A stretch of DNA of 64,000 nt from Streptomyces sp. NBC_00224 (lineage in GTDB: Bacteria; Actinomycetota; Actinomycetes; Streptomycetales; Streptomycetaceae), in contig NZ_CP108106.1 of assembly GCF_041435195.1 (NCBI RefSeq), forward strand, positions 4,312,501-4,376,500. Direction: 5' to 3'. Positions within the stretch are counted from its first letter, which is position 1; each line of letters starts with the position of its first letter. Below are positions 1-7,899 of this stretch, piece after piece. A program made the position numbers and the translations under genes. Under the pieces are notes generated by a model. It saw only the letters and a list, made by a program, of their open reading frames with translations. It had not been told where the DNA came from and made no database searches.

Positions 1-174
1 GGCGGCCATCATGGCCTGCCCCGACATCCCACCCCCGTCCCGCGCGAGCCGCGCATCCCATGGCAGCCGCAGCACGGCATGCGCGGCGCCGACCTCGACG
101 ACGCCGAGGTTGAGGTCGAGGACCCAGGGGGCGAAGTTGTCGGCGAGGATCTGCTGTGCGGCTTGGGGGGTCAT
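1..174 (-). CDS. PaaI-family (hotdog) thioesterase, N-terminal part, cut by window edge
   Basis: Reading the reverse strand from an ATG at 174 gives an open frame of 58 codons that runs off the left edge. It starts MTPQAAQQILADNFAPWVLD and reaches a glycine-rich stretch, GGGMSGQAMMAA, which fits the start of the hotdog central helix in PaaI/YbgC-type acyl-CoA thioesterases. Such enzymes hydrolyse acyl-CoA thioesters in the cytoplasm. That would suit the CoA-dependent genes elsewhere in this window, but no shared operator lies upstream here. Only about a third of the expected length is visible, so the family call rests on this one motif and the leader. No clear ribosome-binding site precedes the ATG. 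Confidence 0.55.
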   Translation of the reverse strand, partial: MTPQAAQQILADNFAPWVLDLNLGVVEVGAAHAVLRLPWDARLARDGGGMSGQAMMAA

Positions 175-358
175 GGGGAGGATGGTGGCGGGGGTAGGGG
201 GGCGAGGCAAGTCGCACGGGACAAGGCAGGGCCAGGGGAATCCGGCCACGCACGCCGCTGGACGCGCCGGGTCATACCTCAATGCGCTCTTGTGCCGCCC
301 GTTCAGAGGAAAGAGGCTGATGCACACCCGTGCAACCCATTGAGTAGCGGGAGTTGGC

Positions 359-622
359 ATGGCCTTGAAGTTCCTCGGGATCATTCCGAATACCCCGATT
401 GACGACTCACCCACGATCTGGCTTCACGAAGAGACAGGGGACCTCCTGATCCAGTCGTACAAGGCGACTGAGCAGGAGGTGAAGGATTGCCAGGAAATCG
501 GTTCGATCCCTGGCCACTCCACGGCCGTGCCGGATCACGAGACGATCGTCCGGCTCCCCGCCGTCATGCTGAAGTACATCCCGCGACCCGAAGGCGGCGC
601 CGGTGAAGTACCCCGTACGTGA
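359..622 (+). CDS. Small conserved actinobacterial protein, unknown function
   Basis: An 87-residue protein, acidic in the middle, with no signal peptide or membrane segment. The ATG at 359 follows GGGAG at a good distance. The last 20 bases overlap the next gene, so the two are probably translationally coupled. Together with the DUF6879 protein and the Scr1-type regulator downstream it forms a three-gene cassette of a kind common in Streptomyces. I do not recognise a catalytic motif. Its role is unknown; by position it may be a partner of the DUF6879 protein. Confidence 0.65.
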   Translation: MALKFLGIIPNTPIDDSPTIWLHEETGDLLIQSYKATEQEVKDCQEIGSIPGHSTAVPDHETIVRLPAVMLKYIPRPEGGAGEVPRT

Positions 623-1121
623 GGGGCTGGCCCGGGCTCGGCACTCCGCCGCGCATCTGGAGATGCGTGACAGCTACACGCCGGACGACCCGGAGTTCGC
701 CCGCTGGCGCGCGGGCCACCGGTACCACGGCGATCCGACGAAATTGCCAGACTGGTGGGAGACTTGGCGCAGCCTTGTGGAGCTGACGACAGCGCGTGGC
801 GTCATGATGCGAAGGGCGCGGATCGTCTCGGAGCCGGTCACGGACTACATCCGGTATGAGCACGATCTGACGTTCGCCAACGTTGCAGCCGGTGAGTTGG
901 TCCGCTGGCTGCCCCGGCGCAGGGCGGCCGACATCGCGCTGCCGGCCACCGACCTGTGGATGTTCGACGGAACGTCGGTGCTGTTCACCTACTTCTCGGG
1001 CGCCGGGGAGGTGGTCGACCGGGAGTGGAGCACCGAACCCGCCGTCGTGGAGCTGGTGACCTCGTCGTTCGAGATGGTGTGGGAAAGAGCCACGCCGCAC
1101 GAGGATTACCGGCCCCGCTGA
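603..1121 (+). CDS. DUF6879 family protein
   Basis: A 172-residue soluble protein starting at GTG 603. The segment HLEMRDSYTPDDPEF followed by a Trp-rich stretch (WWETWRSLVELTTARG) and RRARIVSEPVTDYIRYE is typical of the DUF6879 family. Members sit beside XRE/Scr1-type regulators in actinomycetes, and some authors treat such pairs as toxin-antitoxin-like modules, but no activity is established. The gene overlaps its upstream neighbour by 20 bases and is followed 12 bases later by the regulator, so one transcript is likely. The N-terminal boundary is uncertain because the overlap makes the first 10 residues doubtful. Confidence 0.7.
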   Translation: MKYPVREGLARARHSAAHLEMRDSYTPDDPEFARWRAGHRYHGDPTKLPDWWETWRSLVELTTARGVMMRRARIVSEPVTDYIRYEHDLTFANVAAGELVRWLPRRRAADIALPATDLWMFDGTSVLFTYFSGAGEVVDREWSTEPAVVELVTSSFEMVWERATPHEDYRPR

Positions 1122-1133
1122 CCCATCGGACTC

Positions 1134-1982
1134 ATGGCTCTCTCACCCTCATCAAGCGCCCAGCAGGCCCGACAGGCTCTAGCGACCCGGCTCGCCGAGC
1201 TCTGCCGGGACGCCGGACTCACCGGACGGGATCTGGCCCGGCAGTGCGGGTGGTCCGCCGCCAAGTCTTCGCGCATCATGAACGCTCGTACGCCCCCGTC
1301 GGCCGACGACATCCGAGCCTGGTGCCGAGCCACTGGTACCGAGGATCAGACGGACGATCTGCTCGCTTCCCTCCGAGCCGTTGAAGGCATGTGGGTCGAC
1401 TGGCGTCGAATGGAGCGAGCCGGACTTCGGCGTGCCCAGGCAGCCGTCTTGCCCCTGTTCGAGCGGACGAAGCGGTTCCGGTCGTACTCGTCGTGGCTGG
1501 TACCCGGATTGCTCCAGACATACGGCTACACGGAAGACGTCCTGCGGGCCGTACAGCGGCGGCGGGTCCAAGTGGACGACGTCGCGGATGCCGTCGCTGT
1601 GCGGATGGAGCGCCAGCGCGTACTGCACGAAGGGAACCGCCGCTTCGCCTTCCTGATCGAGGAGTCGGTGCTTCGGAACGGACTCGGGGACGCGGACACA
1701 CAGTTCGAGCAGCTTGAGCACTTGTTGACGATCGGCTCACTGCCCAATGTCAGCCTGGGAGTGGTCCCCGTCCGCCTCGGCCGCTCACGTATGCCCGTGG
1801 AAGGCTTCTGGATTTTCGACACGGCGCAGGTCAACGTCGAGCTGATCTCCGGCCATCTCACCCTCACGCAACCCAGCGACGTGAAGGCCTATGCCGAAGC
1901 GTTCGCCACTCTGGCCGACATGGCGGTCCACGGTGCGAGGGCCCGTGGGCTCATCACGGCAGCCATGCACACGCCGAGGTAA
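1134..1982 (+). CDS. Scr1-family XRE transcriptional regulator (HTH plus DUF5753)
   Basis: A 282-residue regulator. Residues about 18-75 form an XRE helix-turn-helix (LCRDAGLTGRDLARQCGWSA, SRIMNARTPPS). The rest matches the DUF5753 ligand or partner domain, with the hallmark region FRSYSSWLVPGLLQTYGYTE and later VRMERQRVLHE and FLIEESVLR. This architecture is the WhiJ-like/Scr1 type abundant in Streptomyces, where such regulators act with small partner proteins on development and antibiotic production. It closes the three-gene cassette that begins at 359. No strong Shine-Dalgarno precedes the ATG, so coupling to the upstream gene is likely. Targets are unknown. Confidence 0.85.
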   Translation: MALSPSSSAQQARQALATRLAELCRDAGLTGRDLARQCGWSAAKSSRIMNARTPPSADDIRAWCRATGTEDQTDDLLASLRAVEGMWVDWRRMERAGLRRAQAAVLPLFERTKRFRSYSSWLVPGLLQTYGYTEDVLRAVQRRRVQVDDVADAVAVRMERQRVLHEGNRRFAFLIEESVLRNGLGDADTQFEQLEHLLTIGSLPNVSLGVVPVRLGRSRMPVEGFWIFDTAQVNVELISGHLTLTQPSDVKAYAEAFATLADMAVHGARARGLITAAMHTPR

Positions 1983-2101
1983 TCGGCGTGCAACCGTGTG
2001 CAATCGCCTGGTCGTTGGGGTTCCCGCGCCCCTAGCGTGGCCGCCATGGGACCACGCGAAGGCGCGGCCAGGATGGCACGACTGACAAGGATCGGTGCGC
2101 G

Positions 2102-2365
2102 ATGAAGATGCGGGAGTGGCGGGAAGGCTGGGACAGAGCGGCGGCGGCCGCCTCGACGCTCGCGGAGGCGTTCCGGGCAGCCGGGGCCACCGAGGGCCAG
2201 GTAAACCGGCTCCGGCCCACGGTCAGCGGCAAAGGGACGCCGTGGGTCGATGTCGGAATGGTCCCTGCGTCCCTGGCGGTTCGGATCGCCGAGGCCATGC
2301 GGGCCGGAACGGCGCTCGAAGCGGTCGGCACCGAAACTCCTGCGCGCTCCGGCCTGCGCGCCTAG
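2102..2365 (+). CDS. Small hypothetical protein
   Basis: An 87-residue protein rich in Ala and Arg with no membrane segment. The ATG at 2102 follows AAGGA by about 11 bases. The sequence begins MKMREWREGWDRAAAAASTL and looks helical. It follows the Scr1-type regulator by 120 bases and faces the amidohydrolase gene tail to tail with only 19 bases between them. I do not recognise the family. It may be a further accessory member of the DUF6879/Scr1 cassette. Confidence 0.5.
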   Translation: MKMREWREGWDRAAAAASTLAEAFRAAGATEGQVNRLRPTVSGKGTPWVDVGMVPASLAVRIAEAMRAGTALEAVGTETPARSGLRA

Positions 2366-2384
2366 GGAAGGGCCGACGCACCCC

Positions 2385-3629
2385 CTACGGCGCCCAAAGC
2401 CCATCCGCCCCCAACGACAGCAGCTCAATCGCATTGCCCCGAACAATCCGCTCCACCACATCCCCCCGAAGATGCGCCATCTGCGCCTCCCCCACCTCCT
2501 TCGACTTCGGCCACGTGGAGTCCGAGTGCGGGTAGTCCGTCTCGTACAGGACGTTGCCCACTCCGATCGCCCCCAGGTTCCGGAGGCCGAACGCGTCGTC
2601 GAAGAAGCAGCCGTAGACGTGCTCGGCGAAGAGTTCGGACGGGGGGCGGTGGACCTTGTCCGCCACTCCGCCCCAGGCGCGGTTCTCCTCCCACACCACG
2701 TCCGCGCGCTCCAGGATGTAGGGGATCCAGCCGATCTGGCCCTCCGCGTACATCACCCGCAGCCGCGGGAAGCGTTCGAACTTGCCGCTCATCAGCCAGT
2801 CGACCATCGAGAAGCAGCAGTTGGCGAAGGTGATCGTGGAGCCGACGGCCGGGGGCGCGTCCGCCGATGTCGAGGGCATACGGGACGACGAGCCGATGTG
2901 CATCGCTATCACCGTGCCCGTCTCGTCGCACGCCGCCAGGAACGGGTCCCAGTAGTCGGTGTGGATGGAGGGGAGGCCGAGGTGCGGGGGTATCTCGGAG
3001 AACGCCACCGCACGTACGCCCCGCGCCGCGTTGCGCCGTACCTCCGCCGCCGCGAGTTCCGCGTCCCAGAGGGGGATCAGGGTCAGGGGGATGAGGCGGC
3101 CGCCGGCCTGCGGGCCGCACCATTCCTCCACCATCCAGTCGTTGTACGCCTGTACGGAGAGGAGGCCCAGCTCGCGGTCGGACGCCTCCGTGAACGTCTG
3201 GCCGCAGAAGCGCGGGAAGGTGGGGAAGCAGAGCGCCGACTGGACGTGGTTGACGTCCATGTCCGCGAGCCGCTCCGGGACGCTGTACGAGCCCGGCCGC
3301 ATCTGCTCGTACGTGATCACTTCCAGGCGGATCTCGTCCCGGGAGTAACCGACCGCCGTGTCCAGCCTCGTCAGGGGGCGGTGCAGGTCCTCGTACACCC
3401 ACCAGTCGCCGATCGGGCCCTCGTCCCCCGGCGCGCCCATGACCGGCGCGAACTTGCCGCCGAGGAAGGTCATCTCCTTGAGGGGGGCGCGGACTATGCG
3501 CGGGCCCGAGTCCCGGTACTTCGACGGGAGCCGGTCCTGCCAGACGTGCGGCGGCTCCACCGTGTGGTCGTCCACCGAGATGATCCTCGGGAAGCTCTCC
3601 ACGGTCTCCACAGTCTTCATGGTCTCCAT
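2385..3629 (-). CDS. COG2159-type amidohydrolase / decarboxylase-like metal hydrolase (copy 1)
   Basis: A 414-residue member of the amidohydrolase superfamily. It has the N-terminal VDDHTVEP, a mid-chain His in AMHIGSSSRMPS, and a C-terminal metal Asp region ETDYPHSDSTWP, consistent with a TIM-barrel metal enzyme that hydrolyses or decarboxylates a cyclic or carboxylic substrate. It is a clear paralogue of the gene at 53250-54443; for example LADMDxNHVxxxLCFPTFPRFCGQTF and YNDWMVEEWCG are shared. The CTGAC palindrome lies 22 bases upstream of the start, as in the other catabolic genes of this window. Two in-frame Met codons (3629 and 3620) could serve as start. The substrate is unknown; ring opening of a cyclic intermediate is an inference. 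Confidence 0.85.
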   Translation of the reverse strand: METMKTVETVESFPRIISVDDHTVEPPHVWQDRLPSKYRDSGPRIVRAPLKEMTFLGGKFAPVMGAPGDEGPIGDWWVYEDLHRPLTRLDTAVGYSRDEIRLEVITYEQMRPGSYSVPERLADMDVNHVQSALCFPTFPRFCGQTFTEASDRELGLLSVQAYNDWMVEEWCGPQAGGRLIPLTLIPLWDAELAAAEVRRNAARGVRAVAFSEIPPHLGLPSIHTDYWDPFLAACDETGTVIAMHIGSSSRMPSTSADAPPAVGSTITFANCCFSMVDWLMSGKFERFPRLRVMYAEGQIGWIPYILERADVVWEENRAWGGVADKVHRPPSELFAEHVYGCFFDDAFGLRNLGAIGVGNVLYETDYPHSDSTWPKSKEVGEAQMAHLRGDVVERIVRGNAIELLSLGADGLWAP

Positions 3630-3651
3630 GGCTCTTCACCGTAGCCCTGAT

Positions 3652-3666
3652 CTGACGATCCGTCAG
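3652..3666. promoter_or_regulatory. Operator copy 1, CTGACGATCCGTCAG
   Basis: A perfect 6-3-6 palindrome with flank AT on the left, 22 bases upstream of the amidohydrolase start codon on the reverse strand. It is one of 11 matching sites in the window, all at the 5' ends of CoA-dependent catabolic genes. The spacing places it over or beside the core promoter, which suits repression by a TetR-type dimer. Confidence 0.75.
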
Positions 3667-3980
3667 CTGTCTGTGCGAGTGCGCTTCGGCCGCTTCATCG
3701 CTCGATCCCGGCCAAAGCCCTGGCTGATCCGAACGCCTCGACCCCCGCACACCGGTCACACCTCGGCCACTCACCCGTCACTCCTCGGCCATTCGCCCCC
3801 CACTCCCCGCCCCACGACGCCTGTCCGTCCCCCGGGCAGGGTCGTGGACACGCACTGGCGACCTGTAATGAAAGTGTGCAGAGGCCCTGTGCGGAGCGTC
3901 ACCCGTAGCTGACGCGCATGCCATGGACAGGGCAGACTGGCACGGGCATTACCAGCGCTACGGGGGCACAGGGGGTCGCT
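3667..3980. other. Intergenic region upstream of afsR
   Basis: About 310 bases between the divergent amidohydrolase and afsR genes. Apart from the operator at its left end I see no gene, hairpin or clear repeat. The afsR promoter must lie here, but I cannot assign -35/-10 boxes with confidence. Confidence 0.5.
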
Positions 3981-6947
3981 ATGGACCGAAACGGCGAGCC
4001 GCGCATTCCGGAGCAGCGGGCTCCGGTTCTGGCAGCGGACGCCGGCCAGGCCGCGGACACCACCGGCCTGCGCTTCGGCGTGCTCGGACCCGTCCGCGCG
4101 TGGCGCGGGCCCGACGCCCTGCCGTCCGGGTCGCCGCAGCAGCGCGCCCTGCTCGCCGCGCTGCTGCTGCGCGACGGCCGCACGGCCACCGCCGCCGAGC
4201 TGATCGACGCCATCTGGGGCGACGAGCCGCCCTCCCAGGCCCTGGCCGCGGTACGGACGTACGCCTCGCGGCTGCGCAAGGCCCTGGGGCCGGGCGTCCT
4301 GGTGAGCGAGTCCGGCGGCTACGCCATCCGGCTCTCCTCCGGCGTCCTCGACCTCGCCACCGCCCAGGAACTGGCCGCCGAGGCCGAGAAGGCGCGGGCC
4401 GCCGGGGACCAGGCCAGGGCGCGCGAGCTGCTCAGGACCGCGCTCGCGCTGTGGACCGGCGAGCCGCTCGCCGGGATCCCCGGCCCGCACGCGGACACCG
4501 AGCGGACCCGGCTCGTCGAGTGGCGCCTCCAGCTCACCGAGGCGCGGCTCGACATGGAGCTGGACGCCGGGTGCCACGCCGAGGCCGTCTCCGAACTGAC
4601 CGCGCTCACCGCCGCGTACCCGCTGCGCGAGCGACTGCGGGAGCTCCTGATGCTCGCGCTCTACCGCAGCGGACGCCAGGCCGAGGCCCTCGCGGTGTAC
4701 GCGGACACCCGCCGACTGCTCGCCGACGAGCTCGGCGTCGACCCGCGCCCCGAGCTCTCCCGGCTCCAGCAGCGGATCCTCCAGGCCGACGAGGACCTGG
4801 CCCGGCCCGCCGAGGCGCCCGCCGCCCCGGCGCCCGTCCGTGCGGCCCAACTCCCGGCCTCCGTACCCGACTTCACCGGGCGCGTCTCCTTCGTCCAGGA
4901 GCTGTCGGCGCGGCTCGCCACCGCCGACACCACCGTCATGGCCGTCTCCGCGCTCGCCGGGATCGGCGGCGTCGGCAAGACGACGCTCGCCGTGCACGTC
5001 GCCCACACGGCCCGCCCGCACTTCCCCGACGGCCAGCTGTACGTGGACCTCCAGGGCACCTCGCCGCGCGCCTGCGAGCCGGAGGCGGTGCTCGGCGCGT
5101 TCCTGCGGGCGCTCGGCACCCCCGACACGTCCATCCCCGACTCGCTGGAGGAGCGCGCGGCGCTGTTCCGCTCCACGCTCGACGGCCGCCGTGTCCTCGT
5201 CCTGCTCGACAACGCGCGCGACGCCGCGCAGGTGCGTCCCCTGCTGCCCGGCACGGCGGGCTGCGCCGCGCTGGTCACCAGCCGGATCCGGATGCTGGAC
5301 CTGGCCGGGGCGTATCTGGTCGACCTGGACGTGATGTCGCCGGAGGAGGCCCTCCAGCTCTTCACCAAGATCGTGGGCCAGGAGCGGGTGAGCGCGGAGC
5401 GCCAGTCGGCGCTCGACGTCGTGGCCGCCTGCGGCTTCCTGCCGCTCGCGATCCGTATCGCCGCCTCCCGGCTCGCCTCCCGCCGCACCTGGACCGTCTC
5501 GGTCCTCGCCGCCAAACTCGCCGACGAGCGGCGCCGCCTGGACGAGCTGCAGGCGGGCGACCTCGCGGTCAAGGCCACCTTCGAGCTCGGCTACGGCCAG
5601 CTGGAGCCCGCCCAGGCCCGCGCCTTCCGGCTGCTGGGCCTGCCCGACGGCTCGGACATCTCACTGGCCGCGGCCGCCGCCGTACTCGACCTGCCGCTCC
5701 AGGAGACCGAGGACCTGCTCGAATCCCTCGTGGACACCAGCCTGGTGGAGTCGGCGGCTCCCGGCCGCTACCGCTACCACGATCTCGTACGGCTCTACGC
5801 GCGTGCATGCGCCGAGCGCGACGAGGACCCGCCGTCCGAGCGGGCCCCCGCCATGTCGCGGCTGCTCGACTTCTATCTGGCCACGGCCGCCCGGGTGTAC
5901 GCGATCGAGCGGCCCGGCGACCGGCTGGTGGAACACCTGGCGCCGACCCAGTACCCGGGGCTGCCGTTCGCCGACGGGCACGCGGCGGTGGACTGGCTGT
6001 ACGCGGAGGCCAACTGCCTGCTGTCGTGCGTCCACCAGTGCGCGGGCGACCCCGCGCTGCTGCGGCGCGCGGTGGACCTGCTGTGGGCGGCGAAGGACCT
6101 CGCCGAGTCGGGGGCCAACTCGCGGCAGTACGAGACCACCGCCGTCGCCGTCCGCGACGCCGGGCACGAGAGGGACGACGCGAGCGCCGAAGCGCGGGCC
6201 CGGCTCGCGCTGTCCACCGTGCTGCTCGTCTCCGGCCGCTTCGAGCAGGCCGACGAGGAGGCGCGGCTCTCCTCGCTGCTCGCCAACGAGGCCGGTGACC
6301 CGATGCCGGCCGGGGCCGCGCCCAACGACCGCGGGATCATCGCGTTCTACCAGAACCGCCACGCCGACGGCGAGCGCTTCCTCCAGGAGGCGATCGACAA
6401 CTACCGCGCCGACGGCAACCGGCCGGGCGAGGCGAGCGCGCTGTGCAATCTGGCGCGGATCCACGTGAACATGGGCCGTACGTCCAGCGCCGTCGAACTC
6501 GCCCAGCGCGGGCTCGACATCTTCAGCGAGATGGGCCTGGCCCTGCGGGTCGCCAACGGCCGCTTCGCACTGGGCATCGCGCTGACGAGGGCGGGCCGCC
6601 TGGACGACGCCCTGTCCCAACTGGGCCAGGCCCTCCAGGTCTTCCAGGACAACCGCCAGCGCCTGTGGGAGGGCACCACCCACTTCCGTATCGCCGAGGC
6701 CCACTTCGCGGCGCGGCGCCCGGCCCGGGCGGCCCAGCACGCGGAGCAGGCGCTGGCGCTGCGCTGCATCGGCGGCGAGTGGATGCGCGGCAACGTCCTG
6801 ACGACGCTGGGCCGCGCCCTGGACCAGCTGGGCCAGGCCGACCGGGCCCGCGCGTGCTGGCGCGAGGCGCTGGCCATCTACGAGTCGACGGGCGCGGCGG
6901 AGGCCAAGGACGTACGGCAGTTGCTCAGCCCGATGGCGGCGGCGTAG
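3981..6947 (+). CDS. afsR: AfsR-type SARP transcriptional activator with NB-ARC ATPase and TPR domains
   Basis: A 988-residue global antibiotic regulator, close to the 993 residues recalled for S. coelicolor AfsR. The order is an OmpR-like winged helix (residues about 28-105; RFGVLGPVRAW, VRTYASRLRKALG), a bacterial transcriptional activation domain (about 110-265; LAGIPGPHADTERTRLVEWR), an NB-ARC ATPase with P-loop GIGGVGKTTLA near 326-336 and LLDNARDAAQVRPLLPG as the Walker B region, and C-terminal TPRs from about 700. I chose ATG 3981 because AGGGGG lies just upstream and because MDRNGEPRIPEQR resembles known AfsR starts; an ATG at 3918 is also open. In S. coelicolor AfsK phosphorylates AfsR, which then activates afsS. 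The afsS-like gene follows at 7241 and an AfsK homologue lies at 18526. Confidence 0.93.
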   Translation: MDRNGEPRIPEQRAPVLAADAGQAADTTGLRFGVLGPVRAWRGPDALPSGSPQQRALLAALLLRDGRTATAAELIDAIWGDEPPSQALAAVRTYASRLRKALGPGVLVSESGGYAIRLSSGVLDLATAQELAAEAEKARAAGDQARARELLRTALALWTGEPLAGIPGPHADTERTRLVEWRLQLTEARLDMELDAGCHAEAVSELTALTAAYPLRERLRELLMLALYRSGRQAEALAVYADTRRLLADELGVDPRPELSRLQQRILQADEDLARPAEAPAAPAPVRAAQLPASVPDFTGRVSFVQELSARLATADTTVMAVSALAGIGGVGKTTLAVHVAHTARPHFPDGQLYVDLQGTSPRACEPEAVLGAFLRALGTPDTSIPDSLEERAALFRSTLDGRRVLVLLDNARDAAQVRPLLPGTAGCAALVTSRIRMLDLAGAYLVDLDVMSPEEALQLFTKIVGQERVSAERQSALDVVAACGFLPLAIRIAASRLASRRTWTVSVLAAKLADERRRLDELQAGDLAVKATFELGYGQLEPAQARAFRLLGLPDGSDISLAAAAAVLDLPLQETEDLLESLVDTSLVESAAPGRYRYHDLVRLYARACAERDEDPPSERAPAMSRLLDFYLATAARVYAIERPGDRLVEHLAPTQYPGLPFADGHAAVDWLYAEANCLLSCVHQCAGDPALLRRAVDLLWAAKDLAESGANSRQYETTAVAVRDAGHERDDASAEARARLALSTVLLVSGRFEQADEEARLSSLLANEAGDPMPAGAAPNDRGIIAFYQNRHADGERFLQEAIDNYRADGNRPGEASALCNLARIHVNMGRTSSAVELAQRGLDIFSEMGLALRVANGRFALGIALTRAGRLDDALSQLGQALQVFQDNRQRLWEGTTHFRIAEAHFAARRPARAAQHAEQALALRCIGGEWMRGNVLTTLGRALDQLGQADRARACWREALAIYESTGAAEAKDVRQLLSPMAAA

Positions 6948-7043
6948 CGAGTCGGCGCAGCGAGACTTTCCCCTGTTCGAGGGGGCTTTCGCCGTACGCG
7001 GAACCGTAGGCACGTCGGTGACTGTCCAAGCTGTTGCCGACGC

Positions 7044-7061
7044 CGTTTAGCCATCGTTTAT
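7044..7061 (+). promoter_or_regulatory. Candidate SARP box: two CGTTTA(G/T) direct repeats, 11-bp period
   Basis: CGTTTAG at 7044-7050 and CGTTTAT at 7055-7061 are spaced exactly 11 bp start to start, the one-turn spacing typical of SARP (and PhoP) direct repeats. They lie in the 293-base gap between afsR and the afsS-like gene, where AfsR is known to act in S. coelicolor. No convincing -10 sits 8 bases downstream, so the promoter itself is not assigned. A separate -10-like TAATGT is present at 7135. Confidence 0.5.
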
Positions 7062-7240
7062 CGCCCCTCGGCACTCTCTTACTCAACGATCCGCCGCGTC
7101 GGGGGGCAGGCGGGTCGACGGTGGGCCTCCCCGCTAATGTGGACGGCCCTTGAAGTGCCCGTCCGGCGACCCTCGGGGGAGCCGCCGGGCGGGCACCGTT
7201 CACAGCACGACATGCAGAAAACTCAGGGGAGCTGAGCACG

Positions 7241-7573
7241 ATGAGTGACGGAAACAAGCCCGAGATCGGCGACACCACGACGCAGGAGAACCACGCGGGG
7301 AGCCCGGGCTCCGGCTCGGGTACGGGGACGGGCACCATCCGCCCGATGGAGAACCACGCGGGCCTGGCGGCCTCGCTCGGTGGTGACGCCAAGATCAAGC
7401 CCCTGGAGAACCACGCGGGCCTGGTCGGCGGCGACGTGGTGAAGCCGCTGGAGAACCACGCCGGGGTCATCGGCACGGGCGGCCCGGTCAAGCCCATGGA
7501 GAACCACGCGGGCCTGATCGGCCGGGACGTCCTCAAGCCCCAGGAGAACCACGCGGGTTCCGAAGAGGCCTGA
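7241..7573 (+). CDS. afsS: Long AfsS-like protein with six ENHAG repeats
   Basis: A 110-residue protein with six copies of (Q/M/L)ENHAG, most preceded by (K/R)P and separated by Gly-rich spacers of 12-21 residues. AfsS of S. coelicolor, encoded directly downstream of afsR, is a 63-residue protein with three repeats ending in DNHMPAP (recalled). The place of this gene, the MSD start and the acidic-Asn-His-(Ala/Met) repeat make it an AfsS homologue or analogue, but it is nearly twice as long and its motif ends in AG. AfsS proteins raise antibiotic output by an unsettled mechanism. GGGGAG precedes ATG 7241. No signal peptide or Cys is present. A RiPP precursor with repeated cores was considered and judged less likely. 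Confidence 0.75.
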   Translation: MSDGNKPEIGDTTTQENHAGSPGSGSGTGTGTIRPMENHAGLAASLGGDAKIKPLENHAGLVGGDVVKPLENHAGVIGTGGPVKPMENHAGLIGRDVLKPQENHAGSEEA

Positions 7574-7592
7574 GTACCACTGCTGGGCGGGG

Positions 7593-7631
7593 GCCGGCCG
7601 CGGCGACGCGGCGGGGGGCGCCGCGGCCGGC
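7593..7631 (+). terminator. 13-bp perfect hairpin after the afsS-like gene
   Basis: GCCGGCCGCGGCG at 7593-7605 pairs exactly with 7619-7631 around a 13-base loop, 20 bases after the stop codon. No T-run follows, as is usual in Streptomyces terminators. Confidence 0.65.
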
Positions 7632-7636
7632 GACTT

Positions 7637-7830
7637 ACGGGGGAACCACGGGGGAACCACCGGGCCACGGGGGAACGGGGGCCAGGGGGAACGGGGGATC
7701 GGGGGATCGCCGGGGACGCGTACTTGGGGGTGCGCGTCCCCGACGGGGGGAACAACGGGGGAAGTACGGGGGAGCACGGGGGTACGGGGGTACGGGGGAA
7801 GTACGGGGGATCGGGGGAAGTACGGGGGAA
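7637..7830 (+). repeat. G-run array (about 17 runs of five or more G), possible G-quadruplex tract
   Basis: Between the two hairpins the top strand repeats short units such as ACGGGGGAA, ACGGGGGAAGT and TCGGGGGAT, giving about 17 runs of at least five G separated mostly by 3-8 bases. The array is irregular, lacks a constant unit, and codes for nothing plausible in any frame. It is free to fold into several G-quadruplexes on the top strand, or on RNA read rightward from afsS. Confidence 0.75.
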
Positions 7831-7831
7831 A

Positions 7832-7870
7832 CCAAGCGCCCCGCGGCCGGACGTGCCGCGGGGCGCTTGG
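7832..7870. terminator. 16-bp perfect hairpin, bidirectional terminator
   Basis: CCAAGCGCCCCGCGGC (7832-7847) is exactly complementary to 7855-7870 with a 7-base loop. It sits 29 bases beyond the stop of the leftward regulator gene and after the rightward afsS gene, so it can serve both. Confidence 0.75.
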
Positions 7871-7899
7871 TGTGTGGATTTCCGGAAGACGGGGTCGGC

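Noticed and set aside
7241..7573. ENHAG protein as a multi-core RiPP precursor
   Set aside because: No modifying enzyme, protease or leader is present, and the place after afsR with NH-centred repeats fits AfsS better. It is kept as an alternative in the feature text.
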